Assembly (NCBI RefSeq): GCF_038396675.1
Contig: NC_088921.1
Span: 3,612,001-3,676,000, forward strand
DNA from: Hydra vulgaris
Lineage: Eukaryota > Cnidaria > Hydrozoa > Anthoathecata > Hydridae
Direction: 5' to 3'
DNA: 64,000 bases
Below the pieces are notes generated by a model that did no database searches, was not told the origin of the DNA, and saw nothing but the letters and a program-made list of their open reading frames with translations. Made by a program: the position numbers and the translations under genes. This document shows, one piece after another, positions 1-11,269 of this stretch (positions within the stretch are counted from its first letter, which is position 1; every line of letters begins with the position of its first letter).

Positions 1-162
1 TATATATGTATATATAGTTATACATAAAGTTTGTTTCAAAACTTGAGTGTCTTTGAGCGCTAAAATCCAAGAAACAGTTTTTTTTAAAACATTTTGTTCA
101 CACACATGCAAACTTTTTGAAAAATTATATAAATGTTTGTGTGTATATAAATAAATAATTAA

Positions 163-314
<152 letters not shown>

Positions 315-483
315 TAGGGGTGTTCAGAGAAAAAAAATTTAGAATTTGAAAAACCAAACGGTCTAGATTTAAAGCAAATAGGTTTAAACTTACTCACAAA
401 AAATTTCAGCACCATTTAACCACTCTTTCCTTGCCCTTAAATCACACGTTTGGAAAAAAAAGGACACAAAAATGACCAAAAAC

Positions 484-1383
484 AAATTACTTTAAGTCTT
501 GAGGGCAAGTGTCAGGCAAACATAAATCAATTATTTTTATTAGCACAAGAGAGTGAGTTAATTATTTTCTTTTTATGAATATGCATTAGACCTAGTGGTA
601 TGCTGAAAATTGTTTATTACTTAATCACATGTTGTAAATTTATGTAGAATTTCAAAAGCGGGTTTTACACCTGTTGATGGAAATAAAAGAACTACTAAAA
701 AGATCCAATAATCCTGAGGAAGTAACTTTGGTGCAATCAGCACAATTAGACGAATTTTATGCCTTTGATAAGACCTTAAGTGAAAAGGCTGTTTGACTTG
801 TAATGTGGTTAGTAATAATATTGAACATATAATTATTTTATTAGTTATTGATTGCAGCTTAAGTTGTTTATATGATGTTTCAATGGTACTTTTAATGCAT
901 TACTAATTGAAAAATTACTTTTAATAAATTATAGTTTCTAGATTAATGAGTAATTGGGTGATGAGCCAGCCGTGTGTCAAAGGAAAAATAAAGTATAAAA
1001 TCACTTTCCAAGAAACGGCAGTCTTTCCTGTTCTTATAGGTATAATGATGTTTTGTTTGCATATAAAGAAGTTTGTTATCACTTAAATTTCCAAAGTAAC
1101 TATTATGTGTATTTTTTAATTTTACACTGTTTTTGAATGTGACTGTTTGCTTTGTACACAATTTTAAAAAGTTTTCTTGTTTTATGTTTCAGTTACAGAG
1201 TTTACTCTTTTTTTAAAAATAATAGTTTATCTTTTGATGGGTATAAGCACTTCATATATGTTTTCAGCTGCTGTTCAAAACACTTTTAAAGAGACTAACG
1301 AAAATCAAATAAGAAATGCAATGGAGAGGTGTCTAAAATATGCTCCGTATAGACCAGTTGGGACTAAATGTCAAACTGTCTGA
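484..1383 (+). pseudogene. DUF4806-like gene, C-terminal fragments
   Basis: This is a broken plus-strand piece of a DUF4806-type gene, a family of unknown function that I recall next to transposase-like genes in invertebrate repeats. An exon-like block at 648-800 follows an acceptor-like TATGTAG and reads FQKRVLHLLMEIKELLKRS, then AQLDEFYAFDKTLSEKAV. That is the usual DUF4806 pattern of a helix followed by an L..FE..L stretch. The block stops at a TGA that a single C-to-T change (CGA, Arg) would explain. A second block at about 1267-1383 follows TTTTCAG and reads AVQNTFKETNENQIRNAMER before its stop, like the usual C-terminus. The exon expected between them was not found. Bases 484-505 resemble the end of the minus-strand fragment at 1397-2334, so two copies or an inversion are involved. 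Confidence 0.45.
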
Positions 1384-1396
1384 ACAACATCATCAT

Positions 1397-2334
1397 CTTA
1401 CTCTAACAAATTGATGTAGCAAATTGCCCTCAAGACACTTAAAGTAGAAGCTAAGACATCATCATCACTTTCCCTGTCTTCATCAGGCTCTTTATCATAT
1501 CCAGCTTGTCTTTTAAATGTGGATGGTTCTGGATGTTCATTCTGGCTGTGACTAACTGAAGTACTCTAAAAAATTATAATAACTAGTTGTACTTTTTAAA
1601 CTTACAAAATCTAACAGCTTACTATTATACAGTCATGACCAGATATATTGAAACTATCATTGCTTTATATTTTGTTTATATAACGACATTTTTTATTCAT
1701 CCTTGTTAAATTTTTAATAAACAATTACCCTAAATTTTTTGATTGGTGGTAGAGTCGGCCAATCAAGAAGATCACTAACCTCTGGGGTGGTTGTGGCTTC
1801 ATATCCATTGCAAGCCTCATAACTGTCTAAAACAACAAATTTCAGGTAGACTAAAGTCCCATGCAGTTTTTTATCTAAAATGTTTTTTTTTATGTTAAAA
1901 ATTTTTTTTGTATCTTAAATTTATTTTTACCTTAAATATTTTTACTTATCTAAAATTAGAAATCTTTCGTTGATAAAACCACAACAGTAAATAAGTTTAC
2001 TTTTAAGAAAAATTTTAAAATACTATAATATACACTAAATATAAATAATATAAATGTTAAAATAATAACTATAACAAATACTATGATAACTGTATAATAT
2101 ATACTTTAAGAAAAACAAACCATTCCACAATATTATTTTCTTAACTTGAAACTTCTTTCACTGTTCATTTGGCTTAGTACCCTTCTTTATCTGATGTTGA
2201 ACATTGCCTCTTGATGGCCAAAACATATATTTGTGGTCTTCAGAAATCCAGTTAACAGGTACAGTACCATCTAATTCGTCACCATTTTCTAACCATACTA
2301 ACCGAGAATATTTATTAACATATTTCTGACTCAT
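1397..2334 (-). pseudogene. DUF4806-like gene, N-terminal exons
   Basis: Three minus-strand blocks fit together by reading frame. The first starts at the ATG at 2332-2334 and carries a short beta-rich module ending SWI-like NWISEDHKYMFWPSRGN and IKKGTKP. This is the usual N-terminus of proteins with a DUF4806 tail. It is broken by a TGA where a Trp is expected, then continues KKFQVKKIILWN. The second block (about 1745-1832) reads DSYEACNGYEATTTPEVSD and sits between AG and GT dinucleotides. The third (about 1397-1563) reads HSQNEHPEPSTFKRQAGYDK followed by an acidic stretch, and ends at a GTAAGA donor. The C-terminal part that should follow is found only on the opposite strand at 484-1383. 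It may be the partner gene of the transposase halves at 7.2-8.3 and 26.3-27.1 kb, which are on the same strand. Confidence 0.45.
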
Positions 2335-2401
2335 TCTAAAAAAACTTTATTTATTTTTCTGTTGAGATAAAAACTAAATTAGTTAAAAAATACATAAAAG
2401 C

Positions 2402-2440
2402 AAAATGTTTTGGCACAACTAAGTTGCGCCAAAACATTTT
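2402..2440. repeat. 39-bp near-perfect palindrome
   Basis: Each arm carries AAAATGTTTTGGC and the whole folds back on itself with one mismatched pair. It is probably a remnant of a transposon end or a fold-back element. From 2441 to 3007 I see only AT-rich sequence. Confidence 0.7.
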
Positions 2441-3007
2441 TAGGAAGGGAAAAAATACCACTATTGCATCAAGAAGGCATCTATTACATGGATATTTATA
2501 AAGGAATAAATTATATGGTAGTTGTAAAAAGCCTCGACATATTGTTAATTTACCTACTAGAGAAAGAGAATAATTTTATTTTACATATTTTATTTTGTTT
2601 CACATTATATTTGTAAATTGCTATTCAAATAATTCTTTGACAACAAAATGTTTTGATAAATAAAAACTTTTAGTGAAAGATAAGAAAGCATGCTATTAAA
2701 AAAAAAACACAAAGCAACAGCGCAGCTATTATATCAAGTAGCAATCTATCAAGAAATTAAAGAAATAAAATTTTAGTAAATTTTACTAAAAAAAAGTTTT
2801 CTCGCACAACTCTATAATCTGATTAGTAAAACAAGATTGATTAAACAACCCTAAACTTTAGAAATCATAAACAAAAACTCTGTATAAAAAAATTTATAAA
2901 TAGAGTAAACTAGTAATATTTAAAAAACATTATAACTGTTCTTATCATTCTAATTAAAAAACCAAGTTATGCCAGTTCCAAAACAACACTTGGTGAATAT
3001 TTAACTT

Positions 3008-3094
<87 letters not shown>
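3008..3094. repeat. (TAG)n trinucleotide array at a LINE 3' end
   Basis: About 29 exact TAG units, reading CTA on the minus strand. The array begins some 50 bases after the stop codon of the minus-strand LINE, exactly where the element's 3' tail should be. It therefore looks like the terminal microsatellite of that retrotransposon rather than an independent repeat. Confidence 0.9.
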
Positions 3095-3141
3095 ATGCTG
3101 TAGCCGCCCGAAGACGACGAGTGTGTGTATTAATAACACAC

Positions 3142-6036
3142 TTAGACAGCCGTGTCAGTATTAATTTTATTTAAAAGGAGCCAATTGCCTAATTGTGCTT
3201 TAAAACTGTTTACTGATTTTGCATTAACTACATCTTTAGGTAGTTTATTCCATGGTTTTGTTATTCTGTTAGTAAAGAATGAGTGTCTTAAGTTGCACTT
3301 TGTTTTTTCGCGTTCAAACCTGACACCGTTTCCTCTAGATAATTGAAAATCATTAGGCTTGAAACCGTTTAAAAAGTCCACATTTTCAATTTTATTTAAT
3401 AACTTATAAGTCTGGATCAAATCTCCACGAAGTCTGCGTTCACATAATGGGCTGAGGCCAAGAATCTCCAGTCTTTCCTCGTATTTCATTTTTGCCAGAG
3501 TCGGATTGAGTCTTGTAGCCCTGTGTTGAACTTTCTCGAGCAGTTCTATTTCTCCTTTAAGCTGAGGGGACCACACTGGAACCGCGAATTCAATTATTGG
3601 GCGAACAAACGTCACGTATAAGACTTTAAGAGTCTACACATCCAGTTTCACAAATGTGTTTTTAATCATTCCCAGCATTTTATTTGCCTTCGAGCTGCAA
3701 GATATAATTTGCTGTGTCCATTTCATGTTTGCTGAGAATAATACGCCTAGATCTTTTTGAATAGTAGTTTGTCCTAGGACAACATTATCCATAGAATAAT
3801 CGTGTTTTGGATTGTTACTTCCATAATGTATTATTTCGCATTTTTCTTTATTGAATTTCACTAACCATTCTTTAGACCAGTCCCAAGCACTGTTTATATC
3901 TCGTTGAAGACTGTTTATTTTCTCTATTGAGTTCACATCGATCATTATTTTGGTGTCATCTGCATAGAGCTTGGCTACATTTTGTATTCTATCCGGCAGG
4001 TCATTTATGAACAAAACAAACAATATCGGGCCAATTACCGATCCCTGCGGAACTCCGCTGTAGATATTGCGCCAGCTCGAAACAATATCACCGTTGACTA
4101 CGCGTTGCTTTCTATCTTTTAAAAATTCCTCTAACCACTTTAGCAGTTTTCCTGTAATTCCATACGCTTTTAATTTTAAAACGAGTCTTTTGTGCGGCAC
4201 TGTGTCGAAAGCTTTCGCAAAGTCTAAATAAACCACATCTACCGGACGATTCATTGCGATATTTTCTGTTAAATAATCCACAGTTTCCATGAGATTTGTC
4301 GTGCATGATCTAGATTTAACAAATCCATGTTGACACTTCGATAAAAATTTATTGTTCGTAAAATGTGCCAAAAGTGAGTCTTTTATTATGCTCTCCAGAG
4401 TTTTACACGGCACAGAATTCAGTGATACTGGTCGATAATTATTCGCTTCTAGCTTACTGCCTTTGTTCTTAAAGATTGGGGTAACGTTCGCAAATTTCCA
4501 TTGCTTAGGTAGTTCGCTCTTATCAATCGAAGACATAAATATCAATGTGATTGGCATTGCTAGTCCTTCAGCGCAATTTTTTAAAATGATATTACTCAAT
4601 TGATCAACTCCACATGATTTCTCAATGGATAATTTGCCTAATCTTGTTACTACGTCACTGTAATTAATTGCACTCTCGTCAAAATCTAAATATTTAACCC
4701 CACATCTCGATATGAATTCTGGTAATACTTGGTCGCCCTCTTTAGTGAAAGAGTTTTGAAAATTTTCGTTTAAAATGTCAACAATCTCACTAGTCGTGTT
4801 TGTAACATTTCCTTTGACGTTTTTTATCGCTTTAATTGAGCTCTTTACATTTTGTTGATCGTTCACATATTTAAATAGTATCTTCTTGTTTCTAATCGAT
4901 TTGTAGACCAGTTCGCGTTCGTATTTTTTTCTGGGTTTTCTCGTTTCAATTTTAACTGTTTTACACAATGCTTTGTATTCGTTTACTATATTTTTGTTTT
5001 TCCAATTTGTGCAACAGTTTAAATGTCTCATTCGTCTTTTGTTCTTCACAAGTTCTTTTAGTTCATTGTCAATCTAAAAAATTCTTTTACGGGTCCTGTT
5101 TTTCGAGCTGTGACACGGCATATATTTTTGACAAGCTTCGTTAACATAAAAAATGAGCGTGTCGTACATCTCCTGGACATTAATTGCATCAAAAATGTTT
5201 ACCCAGTCTGTATTTGTAAAAAATTTGTTCATTCCTGCGAAGTCAGCTTTTTTTAAAATATATTTCCGATTGCTAGCTACAGTTTTTGTCTCATGGTGAT
5301 TGAGTGCATATTTAAACCAAATTACAAGATGTCCTTTGCTTATATTCCCTAATACCGCATTTGTCTCAACTTGAAATAATCTTTGTTCGTTTACTGTGAA
5401 CAGTAAATCCAATGTATTCTCGTACATTGATTTGTTTAGTTGAAAAGTAGGTATCGCGACGTGCTGAATTAGAAATTCGTCGTTTATTATTTCCGAGAAA
5501 TGATGTACTATCGAGTGTTCACTGGAATTTATTGCATGAACTGCTCCATCTGACCATTCAATTTTCGGAAAATTAATGTCACCCATTATTAGAAGATCTT
5601 TAAAACCCCGTTTGTCCACATATTCTCTTGCAGTTCTGAAAACATTTCTGAACAGTTCCATATCTACCACATCGTTTGGTCGGTATATGCATCCTATCAA
5701 ATATTTGTCGTTCCCGAAAACTAGTACAGTCCAGATTTGTTCTAAGTCAGTCGTCAATAGCCATTTTTCATTTACTTCATAAGACGTTATTTCGCTATTC
5801 ACGGAAATACAAACTCCTCCGCCCACGCGTCCATCTTTTCTGTCGCTGCGATATAAGCAAAAATTTTCCACACACGTAATTGAAGTTTCACTAAACCATG
5901 TTTCCGTTACTCCGATTATGTTTGGTTCATTCAGGTGACACAATACTTTAAATTCCTCAAACTTGTTGTTTAGTGAAGTGGCGTTCAAATATATACAGGA
6001 TAAATACGATCAATTTTCGCTTTTTTTCGCTTTCAT
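3142..6036 (-). pseudogene. LINE 1 ORF2: endonuclease and reverse transcriptase
   Basis: The ORF2 protein nicks DNA and copies the element RNA at the nick. The frame opens at the ATG at 6034-6036 and runs about 965 codons to 3142 with three in-frame stops: TGA at 6010-6012, TAG at 5074-5076 and TAG at 3634-3636. There are no frameshifts. The N-terminal APE-type endonuclease shows LNATSLNNKF, ITETWF-like GVTETWF, IYRP and GDINFPKIEW. Its SDH signature reads SKGH near 5335, so a catalytic Asp is missing. The reverse transcriptase has NNYRPVSLNS, YLDFAKAFDTVPH, SGVPQGSVIGPILF and an intact YADD. The C-terminal thumb and connection part (FVRPIIEFAVPVW) follows the last stop. The pattern of KAFDTVPH plus SGVPQGSVIGP fits the CR1 group. 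Confidence 0.9.
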
Positions 6037-6046
6037 TTTTTTTTCT

Positions 6047-6751
6047 CTATAGTTGTTTTTTAAATCGCACAATCTCGTTTCCACGAATCGCATATCGAAA
6101 GGGCGAGTTGGCGTCAAGCTTCGAATTTAAGTCGTTTCGTTTCTTCCTCAACTCAAAGTCCTGTAGTTTCTCGGCCTCTGTCAAGTCTGGGCATATATAG
6201 ACTTCTTTAAAATCTTGCTTTTCTCTTAGCTTTTTTGACGCGAGTAAGAGAGGATTTCTTTCGCTTTCGGATAACTCGAGTAGAATCGGGCCTGGTTTGG
6301 CAGCGTTTTTTGATTTGAATCTCCTTAAATGTATCGGTTTAACATTTTCTTTTCCTATTGTTTTTAGTAAGTCCTCAATTGCTTTCTTGTCTTCTTCAAT
6401 TTTATCTTTGCTCTCAGTTTTACTCGACTCTTTAATTCCATATATAATGACGTTCTTTTCGCGTTTCTTTCGCTCCTCCTGCTCATTAATTGCTGCGTTA
6501 ACCACAACTAGTTGTTCTTTCGGTTTTTTTGAGTTTCGCGACACCACATTAACCCAATCATTTCCAATGTTCACTGTTGAAGTCACAGCATTTGTTGTTT
6601 TGTCCTCCAGCGTTTTAACTCTTTTCTCTAATTCCACAATTTGATTATCTTTCACAACAATCGCTGTTTCAAGAACAGATATTCTCTTGATTAGCGCTTC
6701 TATTTCCGTCTTGGTTACCATTTTTTGTGGTGACGGTATCCAAGCAGCCAA
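6047..6751 (-). CDS. LINE 1 ORF1 protein
   Basis: A 234-residue uninterrupted frame starting at the ATG at 6749-6751. Residues of roughly 15-50 form a heptad-rich coiled coil (IEALIKRISVLETAIVV, IVELEKRVKTLED). A basic linker follows, then an RRM-like core beginning KNVIIYGIKES and ending near ICPDLTEAEKLQ. The C-terminus is basic (RGNEIVRFKKQL). This layout is that of LINE ORF1 RNA-binding chaperones that trimerise and coat the element RNA. ORF2 begins 10 bases downstream, which suggests coupled or re-initiated translation. The frame appears intact, unlike ORF2. Confidence 0.85.
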   Translation of the reverse strand: MAAWIPSPQKMVTKTEIEALIKRISVLETAIVVKDNQIVELEKRVKTLEDKTTNAVTSTVNIGNDWVNVVSRNSKKPKEQLVVVNAAINEQEERKKREKNVIIYGIKESSKTESKDKIEEDKKAIEDLLKTIGKENVKPIHLRRFKSKNAAKPGPILLELSESERNPLLLASKKLREKQDFKEVYICPDLTEAEKLQDFELRKKRNDLNSKLDANSPFRYAIRGNEIVRFKKQL

Positions 6752-7179
6752 TTTTATTTTTATTTTTTACGATATTTGTTGTTAATTGAGTTAAGATTTA
6801 GATTGTCCCTCGGGAGTATATACTTCAGAGTTGATACGGTTGGTTGAATATATTAATATGTGATATTAGATTAAATAAAGCCAAGTTGAAACTAAATTTA
6901 TAACTTGAGTTTACCAGTTCTGTTAAAAATCACAGCGTGAAAGCAGAAAAGTATACCAAAACCAGTCGACCAGTATTAGTAACCGATAAATCTGCTCCAA
7001 ACGGTGAAAACAATATACAAAGTATTTTGTATACATATACCAAAAAACTGAATAACTTAATTAAGCTCCAATAACACGTCCGATCTCTTTAATTACTTAT
7101 TGTCAAAAAACTTTAAAGCAATTTAATACATATTGATGAAAAAATTATTGTAGTTGAACTTTTAACAAATCTTGAATGA
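6752..7179. other. Junction between LINE 1 5' end and older transposon
   Basis: There is no open frame. The part nearest 6752 is probably the LINE 5' UTR. The part nearest 7179 is probably the 3' flank of the transposase-like gene ending at 7180. I could not place the boundary or find a duplication. Confidence 0.4.
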
Positions 7180-8294
7180 TTAAAGATAACTTTCTATTCC
7201 ATTTTTGACAGGTATCATAACATATCCATCAGCTATTGGCAAACAAATAGCCTTACATTTAACATCACACTTTCGGACAAATATCCCAATTATAGCATCT
7301 GCTGCTTTAAAATGTAAAACACTTAATAATTTTGAGCTGCATTGCCTAGAATAAAACTCTTTTTCTTGGCCTATTGCATAAATATCACAAATAAAACCAT
7401 CTTCAACAACTTCTTGTACAACAGCAAAGATACCATGCTTAAGTAAAATACATGAATCACTTGATAAATGTGAATTTGCTGTTATTTTTATTTCATTTTG
7501 ATTACTATCTTTTTTCCTTCCTACTAACTTCATTTCTTCTAGTCTTTTTACAACCTGTACTAGCGGGTTAGGTCCACTGCGAACTAGACGTTTTAATGAT
7601 TGTAAGAAATTTTCAAATGGAAAAGAAGACAATTGGTTTAAACTACATTGAAAGTGTCTAACATCATCACCAAGGTGTAACAGATTGTGAACATTATACA
7701 CACAGAAATTTTGTCCGTATAACTGACCTGACTTCCTAACAAAACTATGCATAAGTTCTTCTGCAAACTGTAAAAGAGGCACTCTCTTTTCTATATTATC
7801 AGTTAAGTATATAGTCATTGAAATAGACAATGCAAGAAAATGTTGGTAAATATTTGAATTAATTACATCTTTTAAAATAACTGGACCAGTATATAGAAGG
7901 AATTGTCTTAGTTCGGTGGCTTTCCATCTTTTAACTTCTGCTAATGACCTTGGCTTTCGTGCAAATTCTGATGGTATATAGCATCTCATGTTGATTAATA
8001 GTTCAGATATCTGATTCAGCTGAATATTAGAAATTTTGCAGCATGCAGGACCCTCTTTCCAAAACTTTAACAGTATGCATGTAGTCTAAAATTAAACCTG
8101 TCACACAGGGGAATGACAGTTCCATTAAGGGTGAAATATTTTTCTGGTGAATATCCTTATAAATATATTTTATAAATTCTTCATCTGTTCGTTTTCTATA
8201 GACAGCTTCATCATTATCATAGACAATACAATTGTCCACACGTCTACCTTTTATTTGACATCTTTCACAAGAATTGTAACCACTATGGCTCTTT
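7180..8294 (-). pseudogene. DUF4806-associated transposase-like protein, C-terminal half
   Basis: This is the C-terminal half of a family I recognise from cnidarian and arthropod repeats but cannot place firmly in a superfamily (possibly EnSpm/CACTA- or KDZ-like). The first block carries HSGYNSCERCQIKGRR, a zinc-binding CxxC region, and ILDYMH. After a frameshift and small deletion near 8000-8040 comes YIPSEFARKPRSLAEVKRW, then ATELRQFLLYTGPVILK, YNVHNLLHLGDDVRHF and FPFENFLQSLKRLVR, all landmarks of the family. It ends at a stop at 7180. The coding sequence begins abruptly at the Lys-Ser-His after the MITE end at 8295. The missing N-terminal half matches 26331-27099 on the same strand, which stops one codon earlier. 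Confidence 0.75.
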
Positions 8295-8548
8295 CCCAGT
8301 GAAAAAGCGCACATGGCATACGCCTGGTTTTTTTCCATATGTAACCCATGTGGGGATTATTATTTTGTCCCATGTGGGTTTCATATGGTAAATCCCACAT
8401 AGATTCCATATGGTAAATCCCATATGGGATACGCGTGGGTTTTTACCATATGTAACCCATATGGGGATTATTATTTTGTCCCATGTGGGACAAAATAATA
8501 ATCCCCATATGGGTTTCTTCCCCATATGGGTTTCCTTCCCCAGGCTAT
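8295..8548. mobile_element. Fold-back MITE with CCATATGG-type repeats
   Basis: The plus-strand left end is CCCAGTGAAAAA (8295-8306). The other end near 8548 is a degenerate version, CCTGGGGAAGGAAACCC. The interior is a set of inverted modules built from CCCATATGGG, CCCATGTGGG, GGTAAATCCCA and TTATTATTTTGTCCCA. It encodes no protein. On one side it abuts a transposase gene cut mid-frame, and on the other a LINE cut mid-frame (LTYANIAWG), so it or a related element lies at both breakpoints. A related end with the same 12-bp terminus is at 26197-26330. Confidence 0.7.
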
Positions 8549-11189
8549 GTTGGCATATGTGAGATAACTATGTATAAAGGAAAAGTAAAGAAGTTTTAGG
8601 CTTTTTTGCGATAAAAATGGTCTAGCTTTAAAAAATATACCAATACTTTTAGATATTTTAGTGTTGATGGCATTTATATAAGCTGTCCATAAAACATTTT
8701 CGTCAATAATCACACCAAGAAATTTAATTGTTTGGGTTCTTTCAATTTTTTTGTAGTTAATACTTAGTGTCGGTAGAATTGATGGTAGTTTGTTCTTTTG
8801 TTTCTTTGAGTGAAATAAAATATATTTAGTTTTTTGCGCGTTTAATGATAATTTGTTAGCACTGAACCATGTTTTAAGATTTTAAAGTTCAAAGTTGACT
8901 TTTTCAAAGAGGTCATTGATAGAGGTAGATGAATAGAACAGATTGGTATTATCTGCAAACATTATACAATCGAGATTTTTAGAGGCTTTAGGAAGATCGT
9001 TAATGTAGATAAGGAACAATAAGGTGCAAGAATAGATCCCTGGGGGACACCGCATTTGATTTTTAATAACTCCGTATTAGTGATACCGTTTATAATAACA
9101 CATTGCTGCCTGTTATTTAAATAATTAGTGAACCATTTATTAGTTTGATTTTTTATACCGTATTTTCTCATTTTTTCGAGCAGAATTTTATGGTTGACAG
9201 TATCAAAAGCTTTTGTAAGATCGATAAAAACTCCCAATACAAATTTTCCTTTATCAAATGACGAGCTAATGTTGTCCATTAGGTCTAAGGTTGCATGTTC
9301 CGTAGAATGATTAGTTTGAAAGCCGTATTGACATTCACTTAGAATTTTATTGTCTGCTAAATATTTATAAAGTCGGTTGTACATTATTCTTTCCAGGAGT
9401 TTGGAAAACACTGGAAGAATTGAGATAGGTCTATAATTAGTTAGCAATGCCGTGTCTCCAGTTTTAAATCTTAAAACAGGTAAAATCTTCGCAATTTTTA
9501 ATTTGTTCGGAACAACTCCAGTTCTAATTGATGACTTGAAAACATTAAATAAAGGATCTGCTACAATGGATAAAATATCATATACTACATTGCTGGAAAT
9601 GTCATCGATGCCCGGAGCTTTGTTCTTTCTGATTGATTTTTTTGCTTCTTCGAATTCCTCCAATTCTAGGTCACTCTCAGAAAATGAACTAGTATGGTCA
9701 GTAAAATAGTTATTAAATGAATTGTTCGAGTTGTTTATCTTGGATGCCAGGTTAGGACCGATATTTACAAAAAACTTATTAAATTTCTCGGAGATAGTTT
9801 CTTTATCTGTATACTCAATTCCATTTTCCGCAATTCTGGAGGGTAACATTTCGGATTTAGTTTTGGTTTTTCCGATAATATCGTTCATAATTTCCCATGT
9901 TTTTTTAATGCTACCATTGTGTTTTTGTAATTGTTTAGAATAATAGATTTTTTTTGATTTTTTTTTAATTTTTTCAAAAAGGTTTTTGTATTGTTTATAG
10001 ACAGTAAGATTTTTTTCGTTTCTATTTTTTAAATATTTAATGTATAGTTTTTGTTTTTTCTTTGACGATTTCTTTATTCCGTTAGTTATCCATGGACATT
10101 TCAAATATTTAACTTTTATTTCTTTTTCAATAATTGGAAAGTGTTTATTGTAGTGCTCAAGAAAAATATCAATAAATATATTATAAGCAGTATTTGTAAG
10201 TCCTCGGTTGCATTGTTGATAAACATTTGACCAATTTGTTTTTGATAAAGTTTCTTTAAATTTGTGAATCTAAGATTTGTTAATTTTTCTTTTATATGTT
10301 TTAATTTTTGAATTATTTAATGAGGAAGAGTTTTGTGTAAGTGAGAAGAATATTGGAAAGTGGTCTGATATATCAATTTTAAATATTCCTGTTTTTAAAG
10401 ATATGTCTAAAAATGAGTTGGTCAGTATATTATCTATGGCTGTAATTGAGGTTGAAGTGACTCTGGTGGGTTTATTAATTAATGAGAATATACCGAGCTG
10501 AAACAAATTATCAAAGAAAATTTTAATGTTATTGTTTTCATTGTATTTTAAACAATCTATGTTCATGTCTCCTATGCAAAATATTTTTTTTTTTTCATTG
10601 TTGAGTTTTATAAAGATTTGGTTCAGATAGTTAGAAAATTTGATAATATTGCCATCAGGTGGCCTGTAACAAGTAGTTACTAGAATGTTTTTTTTATTTT
10701 TATTGATTATTCTATGGTGAAGGCTTCATTGTCGGCATCGGAGAACGAGAGGTCGCTTCTAATTTTTTTTTCAAGATCATTCCGAATATAAACTAAAATT
10801 CCTCCTCCTCTTTTGGGTATTTTCCTTTCAAAAGAAATCATGTGTTAGTTAGTAATTTGAAGGTTTGAATTCGCTTGAGAAAATTCGTCAGTACACCACG
10901 TTTCTGTAATACAAATCATGCTGAATGAATAATTACATTCTAAAAGAAAACTTTTCAATTTGTCGATATTTGAGTTAATACTTCTTATGTTTATGTGAAA
11001 AACTGTAAAATCTTCATTACCTTGTTTGAATTGGGATTTAAAAGTATCAATTTCAAAATATTCTGTATTACAACATTTTTTGTTAAATATTTTTTTATCT
11101 GCGTGATAAAAATCGTTAGGTAAAATATTATTCGCGGTTTTAAAATAATCGGAGTAATGGGTTTCAAACTCTATTGTTTCGATTGCCAT
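8549..11189 (-). pseudogene. LINE 2 ORF2: endonuclease and reverse transcriptase
   Basis: The frame starts at the ATG at 11187-11189. The endonuclease begins FTVFHINIRSINSNIDKLKS and MICITETWC, loses frame between 10566 and 10845, and ends with DISDHFPIFF at about 10360. The reverse transcriptase (8962-10104) shows NYRPISILPVFSKLLERI, GVFIDLTKAFDTVNHK and CGVPQGSILAP. A frameshift follows directly, and the next frame carries the catalytic box as FADN instead of FADD (Asn codon at 8948-8950). The C-terminal part FLGVIIDENVLW to LTYANIAWG then runs straight into MITE sequence, so roughly the last hundred residues are missing. Confidence 0.85.
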
Positions 11190-11269
11190 TTTGTCGGTTT
11201 ACATAATTTAATTACAAAGATTGCGGTTTTTTTTTTATTTTATTATTTTATTTTTTTGCAAACACTCTC

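Larger units (their letters stand above)
3008..6790 (-). mobile_element. CR1-like non-LTR retrotransposon (LINE 1)
   Basis: This is a two-ORF LINE read on the minus strand: ORF1 (6047-6751), a 10-base spacer, ORF2 (3142-6036), a short 3' UTR and a (CTA)n tail. The 3' UTR holds a small stem, GTGTGTTATTAATACACAC, just before the tail. A hairpin followed by a short tandem repeat is typical of CR1/L2-type 3' ends. The 5' boundary is not certain; 6752-6790 is assigned by proximity and no target-site duplication was found. Three in-frame nonsense codons and a changed endonuclease motif suggest a dead copy that is still fairly young, since all reading frames are preserved. Confidence 0.85.

Noticed and set aside
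2410-2616. 68-codon plus-strand frame
   Set aside because: Starts inside a palindrome, low complexity, no recognisable motif.
3008-3094. Leucine-rich frame across the (TAG)n array
   Set aside because: Translation of a microsatellite.
6752-7179. Target-site duplication for LINE 1
   Set aside because: Compared the flank near 2990-3007 with 6780-6860; only a weak TGAATAT match, not convincing.
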